Shown one piece after another: positions 16,921 to 25,757 of a stretch of DNA of 64,000 bases (the first letter of the stretch is position 1; each line of letters opens with the position of its first letter). This stretch comes from an uncultured Sphingomonadaceae bacterium. Its GTDB lineage: Bacteria > Pseudomonadota > Alphaproteobacteria > Sphingomonadales > Sphingomonadaceae. The position numbers and the translations under genes were made by a program. The stretch is taken from contig CALMVA010000040.1 of assembly GCA_937873035.1 (NCBI GenBank), forward strand, positions 26,534 through 90,533, given 5' to 3'. A model generated the notes under the pieces. It had not been told where the DNA came from and searched no databases. It saw nothing but the letters and a program-made list of their open reading frames with translations.

Positions 16921-18348
16921 TCAGGCAAGACTTCCAGAGCCAACCCGTGCATTTTTGGCTTGATCGAAGAGCCAGACCAAGGCGACGACAAAAATCGAAG
17001 ACAAAGCGGGCGTCCGCAGCGGATAATCAGCAACGCTTGCAGCCGCGAACATTGCGATCATGACGACACCTAGGCGTTTATACATCAAGGACCGCCCAAG
17101 CCTTTGTTTGCCGGCAAATGCCGCCCACCCTTCACGCAAAGAAATAAACGCGATCCATGCGAGTAAAATTAGGCCCGGCAATCCCATGGTGAGGTAAATT
17201 TCAAGAAAATCATTGTGAGCGTGGTTGACATAGCCCTGCAGCAGCAGCCCTCGTGGCTCATCCACCTGATACACTTCAACGAAGGAGCCAACACCCGATC
17301 CGAACGGGAAGTAGCGCCATGCCATGTCCGTAATCGGCCCCCACATACGGAAACGCAGGTCCTCATCGTCCGACCCGATCAGCCTCTGCAAGGCCGAAGC
17401 ACGTGATGCAAGCGCCGTCACGGCCACCAACGCCGCGACACCGAGTGCGGCAACGACATAAAGGACATTTACGCGAACCGTCTTGCGCTTGGGCGCGACG
17501 GTGATCTCCGGCCGCCGGTAAAGCAAAACAGCCGCAACAAGGCCAGCGCCGCCCAAGGCGAGGCCCGCGCGAGAGCCGGTGACAAGCAGCAGCGGCACCA
17601 GCACGATGCCCGCAGCCACAGCGATTGCACTGCGAAACCGCGCGCGCTCATCCGAATTGGCACCGGTGCTCGCAGCAATTGCAAGCATGGGAAAGATCGC
17701 GGCGAGAAACACCGCCTGATGGTTCCGGTTTGCAAAGAGGCCAACCGCGGTGCCATTGTTGGTAACGCGGTAGAAATAGAGCGGTCCGCCAGGATCTCCA
17801 ATCGACTGGAGAATACCCAGAAAACCACTCGCAAGGCCTATCGCAATAACAATTTTGAGCAAATCAAACCGCTGCTCGCGCGTGAGGCGCATACACAGCA
17901 AAAGCACCGCAAGCGGCACGAATAGCGCGTAGAGCGCGTTCCATGCCGCCCATGGCACCATGGCAAGCGGGCGCCAAAGCTCACCAAGGTCAGCCGCCTT
18001 ATCGATATTCGCGATAATTTCCCGCCCAGGCAGCGCCGACCACAAGCCGAATGGCAATGGAATGAGATGAAGTAGAACCAGCCCGAACAACGCAGCAAAA
18101 AATGCACGCAGCGGCTTGAACTGTTGCCATTGCGCGCGCGTCATCCCGCACAGGGCGATGCCGCAGACCACAACTGAAATGGGCCGCAAAATGACGAGCG
18201 ACTGAATATCAGGGCGCGCGCCGCCACCCAATAGAAATACGAGTATGAGGAAAGCCGAGAGAAGCCAGAAATAAAACTTCTCTTTTACATTGAGGCGGAT
18301 TGACCGGGACAAGGCAGTTCCATTCCCACGCAGAAAACAGGGACGCAA
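16921..18348 (-). CDS. O-antigen ligase/polymerase family membrane protein (Wzy_C type)
   Basis: A 463- to 475-residue multi-pass inner-membrane protein (about eleven hydrophobic segments). A large periplasmic loop contains RMWGPITDMAWRYFPFGSGVGSF and VNHAHNDFLEIYLTMGLPG, the H-x-HND-x-x-E pattern typical of O-antigen ligase (WaaL) and Wzy_C polymerases. No ATG is available at the expected N-terminus: the frame opens with TTG at 18348, and a second TTG at 18312 gives LSRSIRLNVKEKFYFW just before the first helix, which I slightly prefer. Its place between wecC and wza suggests it polymerises or ligates the exported polysaccharide. Ligase and polymerase cannot be told apart from sequence. Confidence 0.85.
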   Translation of the reverse strand: MRPCFLRGNGTALSRSIRLNVKEKFYFWLLSAFLILVFLLGGGARPDIQSLVILRPISVVVCGIALCGMTRAQWQQFKPLRAFFAALFGLVLLHLIPLPFGLWSALPGREIIANIDKAADLGELWRPLAMVPWAAWNALYALFVPLAVLLLCMRLTREQRFDLLKIVIAIGLASGFLGILQSIGDPGGPLYFYRVTNNGTAVGLFANRNHQAVFLAAIFPMLAIAASTGANSDERARFRSAIAVAAGIVLVPLLLVTGSRAGLALGGAGLVAAVLLYRRPEITVAPKRKTVRVNVLYVVAALGVAALVAVTALASRASALQRLIGSDDEDLRFRMWGPITDMAWRYFPFGSGVGSFVEVYQVDEPRGLLLQGYVNHAHNDFLEIYLTMGLPGLILLAWIAFISLREGWAAFAGKQRLGRSLMYKRLGVVMIAMFAAASVADYPLRTPALSSIFVVALVWLFDQAKNARVGSGSLA

Positions 18349-18430
18349 CGATCATCGGTCGTCCATACTGCACTGCCAAATATCAAGCCGACTAGGCCAG
18401 TCAACCTCCCACAGGCCTGCTCACCCCGCC

Positions 18431-19729
18431 CTAGCCCGCCATTCGTGCACGGTCCGCCGCACGCTCTACGATCTGGCGATCTCCCCAGATGCCGCGTGTA
18501 TCATATACAATCTTGCCGCCGCGTTCCGAGGCGGGGACCGATTTGAAGACATCATGGTCGACAAGCAGGATGAACACGCCGCACTCGGCAAGTGCGTCGT
18601 CAAGGTCCGCCAGCACGGCACCCGTGCCTGCAAATTCCATCGGCAAGCCTTGGGCATAGGGCTCGACGATCTGGATGCGTGGGCCGTATTTCCGGGCTAG
18701 AGCCACTGCAACCTTCACGGCAGGGCTTTCGCGGAAGTCATCGATATTGGGCTTGAAGGCGAGACCGAACAGCGCAACCGGCCCATCTGGTGCCGCGTCG
18801 ATCACCTCGCAGGCGCGCTGGATGACATAGTCGGTCTTCTTGTCGTTCACTTCGCGCGCGGTGCGGATGAGTGGCGTCGTTTCGGGATCGCCCGCCACGA
18901 GAAACCACGGATCAACCGCGATGCAATGCCCGCCCACCCCCGGCCCCGGCTGAAGGATGTTGACGCGCGGATGGCGGTTGGCGAGCTGGATGACATCCCA
19001 CACGTCAATGCCCATGCGTTGCGCCACCATCGACAGCTCATTTGCAAAGGCGATGTTCACGTCGCGGAAGCTGTTTTCAACGAGCTTGACCATTTCTGCC
19101 GCACGGGCCGTGGTGGTCACGCACTCACCACGCACGAACTGTCGGTAGAAGAGCATCGCCTTGCGCGCGCAGCGCGGCGTGATGCCGCCGATGCAGCGAT
19201 CATTATTGACCAGCTCAATCAGGATGCGACCCGGAAGGACACGTTCGGGGCAATAAGCGACGAAAATGTCGGGCGTCTCCACCGTCAACCCCGGCACTTT
19301 CAGATCCGGGCGCAGCCGCGCCAGAACCTCGCAGACCTGCTCGGTCGTGCCGACGGGCGAGGTCGATTCCAGAATGACGAGATTGCCGGCCTCAAGCACG
19401 GGCGCAATCGCTGCCGCGGCTTGCAGAACATAGCTAATGTCGGGCCGATGCTCCTCACGCAGCGGCGTCGGCACGGCGATGATGAACGTATCGGCCTTTT
19501 CGACGCTGAGCGACGCGCGCAGCGTGCCGCGCTGGACAACGCCCTGCACCAGTCCGTCGAGATCAACCTCCTCGATGTGGATGCGGCCTGAGTTGATCGT
19601 GTCGACAACCTCGGCATTGACATCGATACCGAGCACCTTGCTGCCCGAACGCGCAATGAGTGCCGCGGTCGGCAGGCCGATATAGCCAAGCCCGACGACA
19701 ACAACCTTCTTTTCAACATCAACCGGCAT
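18431..19729 (-). CDS. wecC: UDP-N-acetyl-D-mannosamine dehydrogenase (WecC)
   Basis: A 432-residue UDP-glucose/GDP-mannose dehydrogenase family protein. It has GLGYIGLPTAALIA, AVPTPLREEHRPD, SPVGTTEQV, AEMVKLVENSFRDVNIAFANE and the catalytic cysteine in GPGVGGHCIAVDPWFL. The last matches the WecC rather than the UDP-glucose dehydrogenase form. ATG start eight codons into a longer TTG frame; it overlaps the end of wecB by 11 bases. It oxidises UDP-ManNAc twice at C6 to UDP-ManNAcA, the direct follow-on from WecB. Confidence 0.93.
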   Translation of the reverse strand: MPVDVEKKVVVVGLGYIGLPTAALIARSGSKVLGIDVNAEVVDTINSGRIHIEEVDLDGLVQGVVQRGTLRASLSVEKADTFIIAVPTPLREEHRPDISYVLQAAAAIAPVLEAGNLVILESTSPVGTTEQVCEVLARLRPDLKVPGLTVETPDIFVAYCPERVLPGRILIELVNNDRCIGGITPRCARKAMLFYRQFVRGECVTTTARAAEMVKLVENSFRDVNIAFANELSMVAQRMGIDVWDVIQLANRHPRVNILQPGPGVGGHCIAVDPWFLVAGDPETTPLIRTAREVNDKKTDYVIQRACEVIDAAPDGPVALFGLAFKPNIDDFRESPAVKVAVALARKYGPRIQIVEPYAQGLPMEFAGTGAVLADLDDALAECGVFILLVDHDVFKSVPASERGGKIVYDTRGIWGDRQIVERAADRARMAG

Positions 19730-20858
19730 CTGCAACAGTCCTGGCTATACGCGTGGCGGCCTTGCCATCGCCAAAGGGGTTATGAGCGCGTGACATGGCG
19801 GAATAGGCCGCCTTGTCATCCAAAAGCTTGAAAATTTCGGTAACGATACGCCCCTTGTCGGTCCCGACAAGCCGCGCCGTTCCCGCCGCCACGCCTTCAG
19901 GCCGTTCGGTCGTCTCGCGCATCACCAGAACCGGTTTGCCAAGCGAGGGGGCTTCTTCCTGCACGCCGCCCGAATCCGTGAGAACCAGTTCGCACATATC
20001 GAGCAACCGCACAAAATGCGGGTAATCCAGCGGGTCGATCATCGCGACGTTTGACAATCCGCCAAGTTCGGCATCCATCACGCTGCGCACATTGGGATTT
20101 GGATGAACCGGAAAGACCACCGCCACATCCCCGCGATCCGCAATCGCGGCAATCGCCTGCGCTATGTTGCGCATCCCTTCGCCAAAATTCTCGCGCCGGT
20201 GCGATGTGACCGCAACGATCCGCCGCCCACTGAAGCGCGCGGCCAGCGGATCAAGCCCCGCCGCGAGTGCAGGGCGCTCGCGCAGCTTTTCGCGCGTGGC
20301 GAGCAGTGCATCGATCACGGTATTGCCCGTCACGAAAATGCGCGACGGATCGACATTTTCGGCCTTGAGCGCGTTTGCCGCCGCTTCGGTCGGTGCGAAA
20401 TGGAGGTCAGCCACCGCGCCTGTGACCTTGCGGTTCACTTCCTCCGGCCAAGGCTGGTAAATGTCGCCGCTGCGCAAGCCCGCTTCGACATGGCCGACCG
20501 GGATCTTGCGGAAATAGGCCGCGAGCGTTGCCGCCATCGTCGTCAGCGTATCGCCGTGCACAAGAATACGGTCCGGCTTTTCGGCATCGAAAACGCTGCC
20601 AAGCCCCGTCACAAGCCGCGCCATCAGCGCGTCAAGGCTCTGGTTAGGTTGCATCACGTCCAGATCGACATCGGGCACGATGCCTGCGATTTCGAGCACC
20701 TGATCGAGCATCTCGCGATGCTGGGCCGTCACGCACACGCGCGCGTCCACACCGGGCTCCGCCTGCAACGCGTGGACGACCGGAAACATCTTGATGGCTT
20801 CCGGCCGCGTCCCGAATACAGAAATGACACGCTTGGTGCGCTGGGCAGGTTCAGTCAT
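19719..20858 (-). CDS. wecB: UDP-N-acetylglucosamine 2-epimerase, non-hydrolysing (WecB)
   Basis: A 379-residue epimerase with FGTRPEAIKM, TAQHREMLDQ, VHGDTLTTMA, HVEAGLRSGDIYQPWPEEVNR, SHRRENFG and TDSGGVQEEAPSLGKPVLVMRETTERPEG. These are the canonical WecB motifs, making UDP-ManNAc from UDP-GlcNAc. The ATG at 20858 (MTEPAQRTKR) has a GGCGGG element upstream; an ATG four codons earlier also exists. It begins only 24 bases after the class III aminotransferase stop, so the two may share a transcript. WecB plus WecC supply UDP-ManNAcA. Confidence 0.95.
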   Translation of the reverse strand: MTEPAQRTKRVISVFGTRPEAIKMFPVVHALQAEPGVDARVCVTAQHREMLDQVLEIAGIVPDVDLDVMQPNQSLDALMARLVTGLGSVFDAEKPDRILVHGDTLTTMAATLAAYFRKIPVGHVEAGLRSGDIYQPWPEEVNRKVTGAVADLHFAPTEAAANALKAENVDPSRIFVTGNTVIDALLATREKLRERPALAAGLDPLAARFSGRRIVAVTSHRRENFGEGMRNIAQAIAAIADRGDVAVVFPVHPNPNVRSVMDAELGGLSNVAMIDPLDYPHFVRLLDMCELVLTDSGGVQEEAPSLGKPVLVMRETTERPEGVAAGTARLVGTDKGRIVTEIFKLLDDKAAYSAMSRAHNPFGDGKAATRIARTVADAG

Positions 20859-20882
20859 GATCCCGCCCATAGCGCGCCAAGG

Positions 20883-22256
20883 TTAAACTGTCGTCAACCG
20901 CGGCGCCGCAAGATCGAGCGCACGGCGGATCGTCGCAACAATGGTGTCGATCTCTTCGTGCGAGATAATGAGCGGCGGGCACATGACGATCGTGTCGCGG
21001 ATGCCGCGCACCATCAGGCCGTTTTCGATGCACAAATCACGCACCATCGGCCCAGCCGTGCCTTCCGCGCCGCCAAAGCGCGCGCCGGTCGCCTTATCCG
21101 CCACGATTTCAACCGCACCCAACAGGCCGACCGAACGCGTTTCGCCCACCAGAGGGTGATCGTTGAGTGTGGCAAGCGCCTTGGCAAGATATGGCCCGAC
21201 ATCGTCACGCACGCGCTCGACAAGCTTTTCGCGCTGCATGATCTCGATGTTCTTGAGCGCGACAGCGGCGGCAACGGGGTGGCCCGAATAGGTGAAGCCA
21301 TGCACGAAATCACCACCCGTCTTGAGCACATCGACGATTTCCTTTGAAACCGCCGTTGCCGAAATCGGCATATAGCCAGAGGACAGGCCCTTCGCCATCG
21401 CGATCATGTCTGGCTTCACGCCCACGGTTTCATGGCCCCACATATTGCCGGTGCGGCCAAAGCCGCAAATCACTTCGTCGCAGACAAGCAAAATGCCATA
21501 TTTACGAACGATTTTCTCGACTTCGGGCCAATAGTTCGCAGGTGGAATGATGACACCACCGGCCCCCTGAATCGGTTCACCGATAAAGGCGGCGACATTT
21601 TCCGGCCCCACTTCAAGAATCTTGTCTTCAATCGCCTTGGCGCAAGCCAGCCCAAACTCTTCCGGGCTCATGTCGCGGCCTTCGCCATACCAATAGGGCT
21701 GACGAACGTGCTCGACGCCCGGCACCGGCAGATCACCCTGCGCGTGCATCGCCTTCATACCGCCAAGGCTGACGCCCGCCACGGTCGAGCCATGATAGGC
21801 ATTCCAGCGGCTGATGAAGATCTTGCGGTTCGGCTCACCCCTGGTCTTCCAATAATGGCGCACCATGCGGAATATGGTGTCGTTCGCTTCGGAACCGGAT
21901 GCGTTGAAAAAGACGTGCGGCAAGCGATTGCCCGTGAGCGATGCCACTTTTTCCGCGAGCAACACTGTGGGCGGCGTCGCCGTCTTGAAGAAGGTGTTGT
22001 AGAAGGGAAGCTCGCGCATCTGCTCGGCGGCCGCGTGGACAAGCTCTTCGCGGCCATAACCTACATTGACGCACCACAGGCCCGCCATGCCGTCGAGAAT
22101 ACGATTGCCGTCGCCATCATAAATGTAACAGCCCTCGGCATGGGTGACGATGCGACTGCCGCCCATATCCTCAATAAGCTTGTAATCCTGCTGAGCGGGC
22201 AGGTGGTGCGCCACATCAAGGCGCTTGAGTTCGGCGATGTCGTAATTGCGAGGCAT
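20883..22256 (-). CDS. Class III (omega) PLP aminotransferase
   Basis: A 457-residue fold-type I class III aminotransferase. It shows GLWCVNVGYGREE, the Asp of VCDEVICGFGRTG and the PLP-lysine in MIAMAKGLSSGYMP, with the C-terminal catalytic arginine region present. Members of this branch are called aspartate aminotransferase family, beta-alanine:pyruvate or putrescine/omega-amino acid transaminases, and sequence by eye cannot choose between them. ATG start at MPRNYDIAEL. Alanine dehydrogenase and an Lrp-type regulator lie just upstream, which favours a pyruvate/alanine-linked transamination. It may be co-transcribed with wecB. Confidence 0.9.
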   Translation of the reverse strand: MPRNYDIAELKRLDVAHHLPAQQDYKLIEDMGGSRIVTHAEGCYIYDGDGNRILDGMAGLWCVNVGYGREELVHAAAEQMRELPFYNTFFKTATPPTVLLAEKVASLTGNRLPHVFFNASGSEANDTIFRMVRHYWKTRGEPNRKIFISRWNAYHGSTVAGVSLGGMKAMHAQGDLPVPGVEHVRQPYWYGEGRDMSPEEFGLACAKAIEDKILEVGPENVAAFIGEPIQGAGGVIIPPANYWPEVEKIVRKYGILLVCDEVICGFGRTGNMWGHETVGVKPDMIAMAKGLSSGYMPISATAVSKEIVDVLKTGGDFVHGFTYSGHPVAAAVALKNIEIMQREKLVERVRDDVGPYLAKALATLNDHPLVGETRSVGLLGAVEIVADKATGARFGGAEGTAGPMVRDLCIENGLMVRGIRDTIVMCPPLIISHEEIDTIVATIRRALDLAAPRLTTV

Positions 22257-22380
22257 GGATTTGCGTCCTGAAATACGGGGATGAGTTTGCAGTGCGGGAG
22301 AAAGGCGGAACAATGTCGCGCCACCGCCGTTGTCAGGGCGAGAAGCCAATCCTGGCCAGATAGCGGTTGACGCGTTGAAC

Positions 22381-22411
22381 CATGGGCCGAGCCTAGCAGG
22401 CCCGACCCATG
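22381..22411 (-). terminator. Hairpin after alanine dehydrogenase
   Basis: CATGGGCCGAGCCT and AGGCCCGACCCATG form an imperfect 14-bp stem (12 pairs) with a 3-base loop, 13 bases after the ald stop on the reverse strand. There is no run of T after it, so it may be a weak terminator or a 3'-end stabilising structure. Confidence 0.4.
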
Positions 22412-22423
22412 AGGGAAACCGCG

Positions 22424-23521
22424 TTACGCCTCAAATGGCAGATCAAGCGCCTCGGCGACCGCGCGGTGGCGGATGCTGCCCCCCGCCACGTTCAACCCCG
22501 CCGCCAGATTGGGGTCCAGCGCCATCGCGCGCTCCGCCCCCAGATTGGCGAGTTTCAGCGCAAAGGGCAAAGTCGCATTGTTGAGCGCAATAGCCGAAGT
22601 GCGGGCAACCGCACCGGGCATATTGGCAACGCAATAATGGATGACGCCCTCTTCCATATAAACAGGGTCGGCATGGGTCGTCGGGCGGCTCGATTCAAAG
22701 CACCCGCCCTGATCGATCGCAATATCGACGAGCACCGCTCCGCGCTTCATGGTCTTGAGCATTTCGCGCGTCACCAGCTTGGGGGCAGCCGCCCCCGGCA
22801 CCAGCACCGCGCCGATCACAAGATGCGCATTGGCGACCGCCGCAGCAATCGCCGCCTTGGAGGCATAGGCCGTCTTGATCGAATTGCCGAAATGCGTGTC
22901 GAGTTCGGCAAGCCGGTCATTGTTGATGTCATAGATCGTCACATCGGCACGCAGACCAACCGCCATTTGCGCCGCATTGAGGCCAGAGACACCACCGCCC
23001 AGAATGGCGACGCGCGCGGGCGCGACGCCCGGAACACCACCTAGCAGGATGCCACGGCCGCCCTGCTCTTTTTCAAGATAATGCGCCCCGACCTGGATCG
23101 ACATCCGTCCGGCCACTTCCGACATCGGCTTCAAAAGCGGCAGCGAGCGATTGGGCGAGGTTACCGTTTCATAGGCGATGCACGTCGCGCCGGACTTCAT
23201 GAGGCCAAGCGCCTGATCCTTGTCTGCCGCCAGATGCAGATAGGTGAAAAGCGTGTGCCGCGCCTCCAGCATGGCAATTTCCTGCGGCTGCGGCTCTTTG
23301 ACCTTCACGATCATCTCGGCAGCCTTGAACACCTCTGCGGCATTGGCCAGAATCTTCGCACCAACCGCAGCATAAGCATCATCATCAAAATCAATGCCCA
23401 TGCCAGCGCCGGTTTCCACGAACACCTCATGCCCGGCTGCGGTCAATTCCGCGACCGAAGGCGGCGTCAGGCCGACGCGGTATTCGTGCACTTTGATTTC
23501 CTTGGGAACGCCGATCTTCAT
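22424..23521 (-). CDS. ald: Alanine dehydrogenase
   Basis: A 365-residue AlaDH/PNT family enzyme. It starts [20 protein letters not shown], has KVKEPQ, the NAD motif [22 protein letters not shown] and [21 protein letters not shown]. It interconverts L-alanine and pyruvate with ammonia and NAD. The ATG at 23521 is preferred over one two codons upstream because GTGGAG then sits at a proper distance. It is divergent from an Lrp/AsnC regulator with 131 bases between, the usual arrangement for Lrp-controlled ald genes. Confidence 0.97.
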   Translation of the reverse strand: MKIGVPKEIKVHEYRVGLTPPSVAELTAAGHEVFVETGAGMGIDFDDDAYAAVGAKILANAAEVFKAAEMIVKVKEPQPQEIAMLEARHTLFTYLHLAADKDQALGLMKSGATCIAYETVTSPNRSLPLLKPMSEVAGRMSIQVGAHYLEKEQGGRGILLGGVPGVAPARVAILGGGVSGLNAAQMAVGLRADVTIYDINNDRLAELDTHFGNSIKTAYASKAAIAAAVANAHLVIGAVLVPGAAAPKLVTREMLKTMKRGAVLVDIAIDQGGCFESSRPTTHADPVYMEEGVIHYCVANMPGAVARTSAIALNNATLPFALKLANLGAERAMALDPNLAAGLNVAGGSIRHRAVAEALDLPFEA

Positions 23522-23558
23522 TGCCATCTCCACAAAAATTCGAATTGCCGGGATAATA

Positions 23559-23592
23559 TTGCAAAAATCGCGCGATGTGTTTGCAAATTTGC
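23559..23592. promoter_or_regulatory. Inverted repeats in the ald-lrp divergent promoter region
   Basis: TTGCAAA (23559-23565) and TTTGCAA (23580-23586) are inverted with a 14-base spacer, and the second arm overlaps a perfect 10-base palindrome GCAAATTTGC (23583-23592). AT-rich imperfect dyads of this kind are typical Lrp/AsnC targets. The link to the adjacent regulator is inference. Confidence 0.4.
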
Positions 23593-23652
23593 TCGAATAT
23601 CCTACTGGAATTGGCAATTATCGTTATTTCATGGCCATAAATTGGGATAACA

Positions 23653-24099
23653 ATGCAACTAGATGCTCTAGACCGAAAAATTCTTGCAGAGCTTGCCCGC
23701 GATTCCGCCATGACGAGCGAGCGGCTGGGGGAGCGCATCGGCCTCTCGCCTTCGGCCACGCACCGGCGGGTAAAACAGCTTGAAGAAAGCGGGCTGATTC
23801 TGGGCTATGCGGCGCGCCTTTCCCGCACCGCGCGGGGCAACCCTTCCACCGTGTTCGTGTCAGTCACACTTGTTGACCAGCGCCGCGAAACAATGGAGCG
23901 TTTTGAAGCCGCCATCGAGCGCGAGCCACTCGTCACCGAAGCGCATCTGATGAGCGGTGAATCAGATTATCTGCTCAAAGCGGAAATCCCGGAGAGCGAC
24001 AGCTTCGAGCGCGTCCATCGTGATGTTCTGGCTGCCCTGCCCGGTGTCCATCGCCTTGTGACTCATTTCAGCATCCGGGGCGTCATCACGCCCGATTGA
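23653..24099 (+). CDS. Lrp/AsnC family transcriptional regulator
   Basis: A 148-residue protein with an N-terminal winged helix (LDALDRKILAELARDS ... RIGLSPSATHRRVKQLEESG) and a C-terminal RAM/ActR-like ligand domain (VFVSVTLVDQ, EAHLMSGESDYLLKAEI). It is the expected length. Divergent transcription from ald suggests it senses alanine or a related amino acid and regulates ald. ATG start. The assignment to the family is firm; the ligand is inferred. Confidence 0.95.
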   Translation: MQLDALDRKILAELARDSAMTSERLGERIGLSPSATHRRVKQLEESGLILGYAARLSRTARGNPSTVFVSVTLVDQRRETMERFEAAIEREPLVTEAHLMSGESDYLLKAEIPESDSFERVHRDVLAALPGVHRLVTHFSIRGVITPD

Positions 24100-24105
24100 A
24101 GCGCG

Positions 24106-24276
24106 TCAGTCTTGCGGCGTATATTCCTGCCATTGGCGGTTGGGCGCACGGCGCACAGGCGCATCGCAATGGACGCAGACCGACACCCACCCCTTTTCAT
24201 CCTGCCGTGCCTTGCTGCCGTCGCGTTCATGAACACCCCGCGAGCAAAAGAAGAGCTTCGAAAACAAACCGCGCAT
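24106..24276 (-). CDS. Small conserved-looking protein with a CxxC motif (56 aa)
   Basis: Reverse-strand frame of 57 codons beginning MRGLFSKLFFCSRGVHERDG and ending QEYTPQD. It has an AAGGA element about seven bases before the ATG. A C-V-H-C pair (Cys34/Cys37) preceded by GWVSVC looks like half of a zinc ribbon. It lies between the convergent lrp gene and the histidine kinase gene, 121 bases after the latter's stop on the same strand. I do not know the family. The good start signal, sensible composition and use of otherwise empty space support a real gene. Confidence 0.6.
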   Translation of the reverse strand: MRGLFSKLFFCSRGVHERDGSKARQDEKGWVSVCVHCDAPVRRAPNRQWQEYTPQD

Positions 24277-24397
24277 TCAAATCCTTGAATTTATTGGCAA
24301 CCCGGCAGTTTATTTGAACTGTCCGCCAAAATTGCGTGAACCAGGCAAGCCTTGCCGTCAACACCCGCAAATGGCCTTATCGCAGTGCAGATACGCC

Positions 24398-25756
24398 TCA
24401 TCGCGCGAGCGGAAGCCGCAGACGCGCCAGCAAACCGCCCATATCCTCGCTCTCTTCCAGCGACACCGACCCACCGTAAATTTCCGCCACGTCGCGCACG
24501 ATCGCAAGACCAAGCCCCGTGCCGGGCTTGGACCGATCCAGCCGAACACCCCGGCTGAACAGCCGCTCACGGTCTTCCTCGCTGATACCCGGCCCATCAT
24601 CCTCAACGAGGATTTCGACAAACTCATTGTCGCGCTGAACCGTCACGAACACGCTGCCGCCGCCATATTTGGCCGCATTTTCGATGAGGTTGCCCAAAAT
24701 TTCATCAAGGTCCTGCCGCTCAACATGAGCCGAGAGCGTCTTATCGCCCGCAATATCAAGGCGGACATATTCATAGAGCCGCGCCACAGCACGCTCGACC
24801 GATTCCAGCGACGGCCAGACTTCCGCACGGCTATGTGCATGGCCGCGCCTGCCAACGGCGCGTGCACGGGCAAGGTGATGGTCCACCTGCCGCCGCATCG
24901 TCGCCGCCTCGCGGATCACCGTTTCGCCAAGGTCCGGTGCGTTGGCGGTCGCGGCGTTCATAATGACGGTAAGTGGCGTTTTGAGCGCGTGCGCCAGATT
25001 GCCCGCGTGTTCGCGCGCCTCTTCTGCCTGCTTCTCATTATGCTCCAGCAAGCCATTCAACTCATCGACCAGCGGCTCAACCTCACGCGGCAGGGATTGC
25101 GGCGCCACACGCTGCGCCCGCCCGGCGCGCATATCGGCAATCGCAATCTGCAACTTGCGCAGCGGCCATAGTCCATAGAGTGTCTGAAGTGCTGCCATGC
25201 CGATCAGCCCAACCGCAAGCAACGCGAAGCTTTTGACGAGCGTGGAACGCAGCGTAACGATCTGCTCATCAAGCGAGGCCCGCGCCTGCGCCACCTGAAA
25301 GCGCCAGCGCGTCTTGGAGGTTGGCAGATAGAGGTCGCGCTCAACCACGCGCAACTGCTCATCGGGGAATTCACTGCTGTTATAAAAATGCGCCTTGTCA
25401 TCCGCGTGCGCCGGATTGACCTTGAGCGCCTGGTCCCAGAGCGAGCGCGAGCGGAAAGGCTCAAAGCTCTTGCCGCTGATCTGCCAGTAAAGGCCCGAAT
25501 AAGGCTCCAGAAAACGCTGGTCGCCCATCGGGCGATTGAGCCGCACTTCACCATCCGGCCCGATTTCTGCCGACGCGATCATCTGCGTCATCACATATTC
25601 AAGCCCGGAGTCGAAATTCTGGGTGACGGCACCCGTCAGCACGCGATCAAGCGCCACACCGCCGCCCAGCAGCAGCACCGCTATCCAGCCCGCCGCAATC
25701 AGGATCATGCGACGGCTCAGCGATCCGCTGCTCCGTCGCGCGACGGTCTCGGTCAT
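24398..25756 (-). CDS. Two-component sensor histidine kinase
   Basis: A 452-residue membrane sensor. The first membrane segment is near residues 17-37, a periplasmic domain of about 140 residues follows, then a second segment (LLAVGLIGMAALQTLYG). The HAMP-like linker and H-box HALKTPLTVIMN (autophosphorylated His) come next, then an HATPase domain with NLIENAAKYGG, DDGPGISEEDR and GTGLGLAIV. The layout resembles PhoQ/TctE-type OmpR-family kinases. The stop-to-start gap to its response regulator is one base, so the two form an operon. Signal unknown. Confidence 0.94.
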   Translation of the reverse strand: MTETVARRSSGSLSRRMILIAAGWIAVLLLGGGVALDRVLTGAVTQNFDSGLEYVMTQMIASAEIGPDGEVRLNRPMGDQRFLEPYSGLYWQISGKSFEPFRSRSLWDQALKVNPAHADDKAHFYNSSEFPDEQLRVVERDLYLPTSKTRWRFQVAQARASLDEQIVTLRSTLVKSFALLAVGLIGMAALQTLYGLWPLRKLQIAIADMRAGRAQRVAPQSLPREVEPLVDELNGLLEHNEKQAEEAREHAGNLAHALKTPLTVIMNAATANAPDLGETVIREAATMRRQVDHHLARARAVGRRGHAHSRAEVWPSLESVERAVARLYEYVRLDIAGDKTLSAHVERQDLDEILGNLIENAAKYGGGSVFVTVQRDNEFVEILVEDDGPGISEEDRERLFSRGVRLDRSKPGTGLGLAIVRDVAEIYGGSVSLEESEDMGGLLARLRLPLAR

Positions 25757-25757
25757 A

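Noticed and set aside
20103..21347. 414-codon forward frame crossing wecB and the aminotransferase gene
   Set aside because: Long open frames opposite GC-rich genes are expected by chance; it crosses two well-supported genes and has no motifs.
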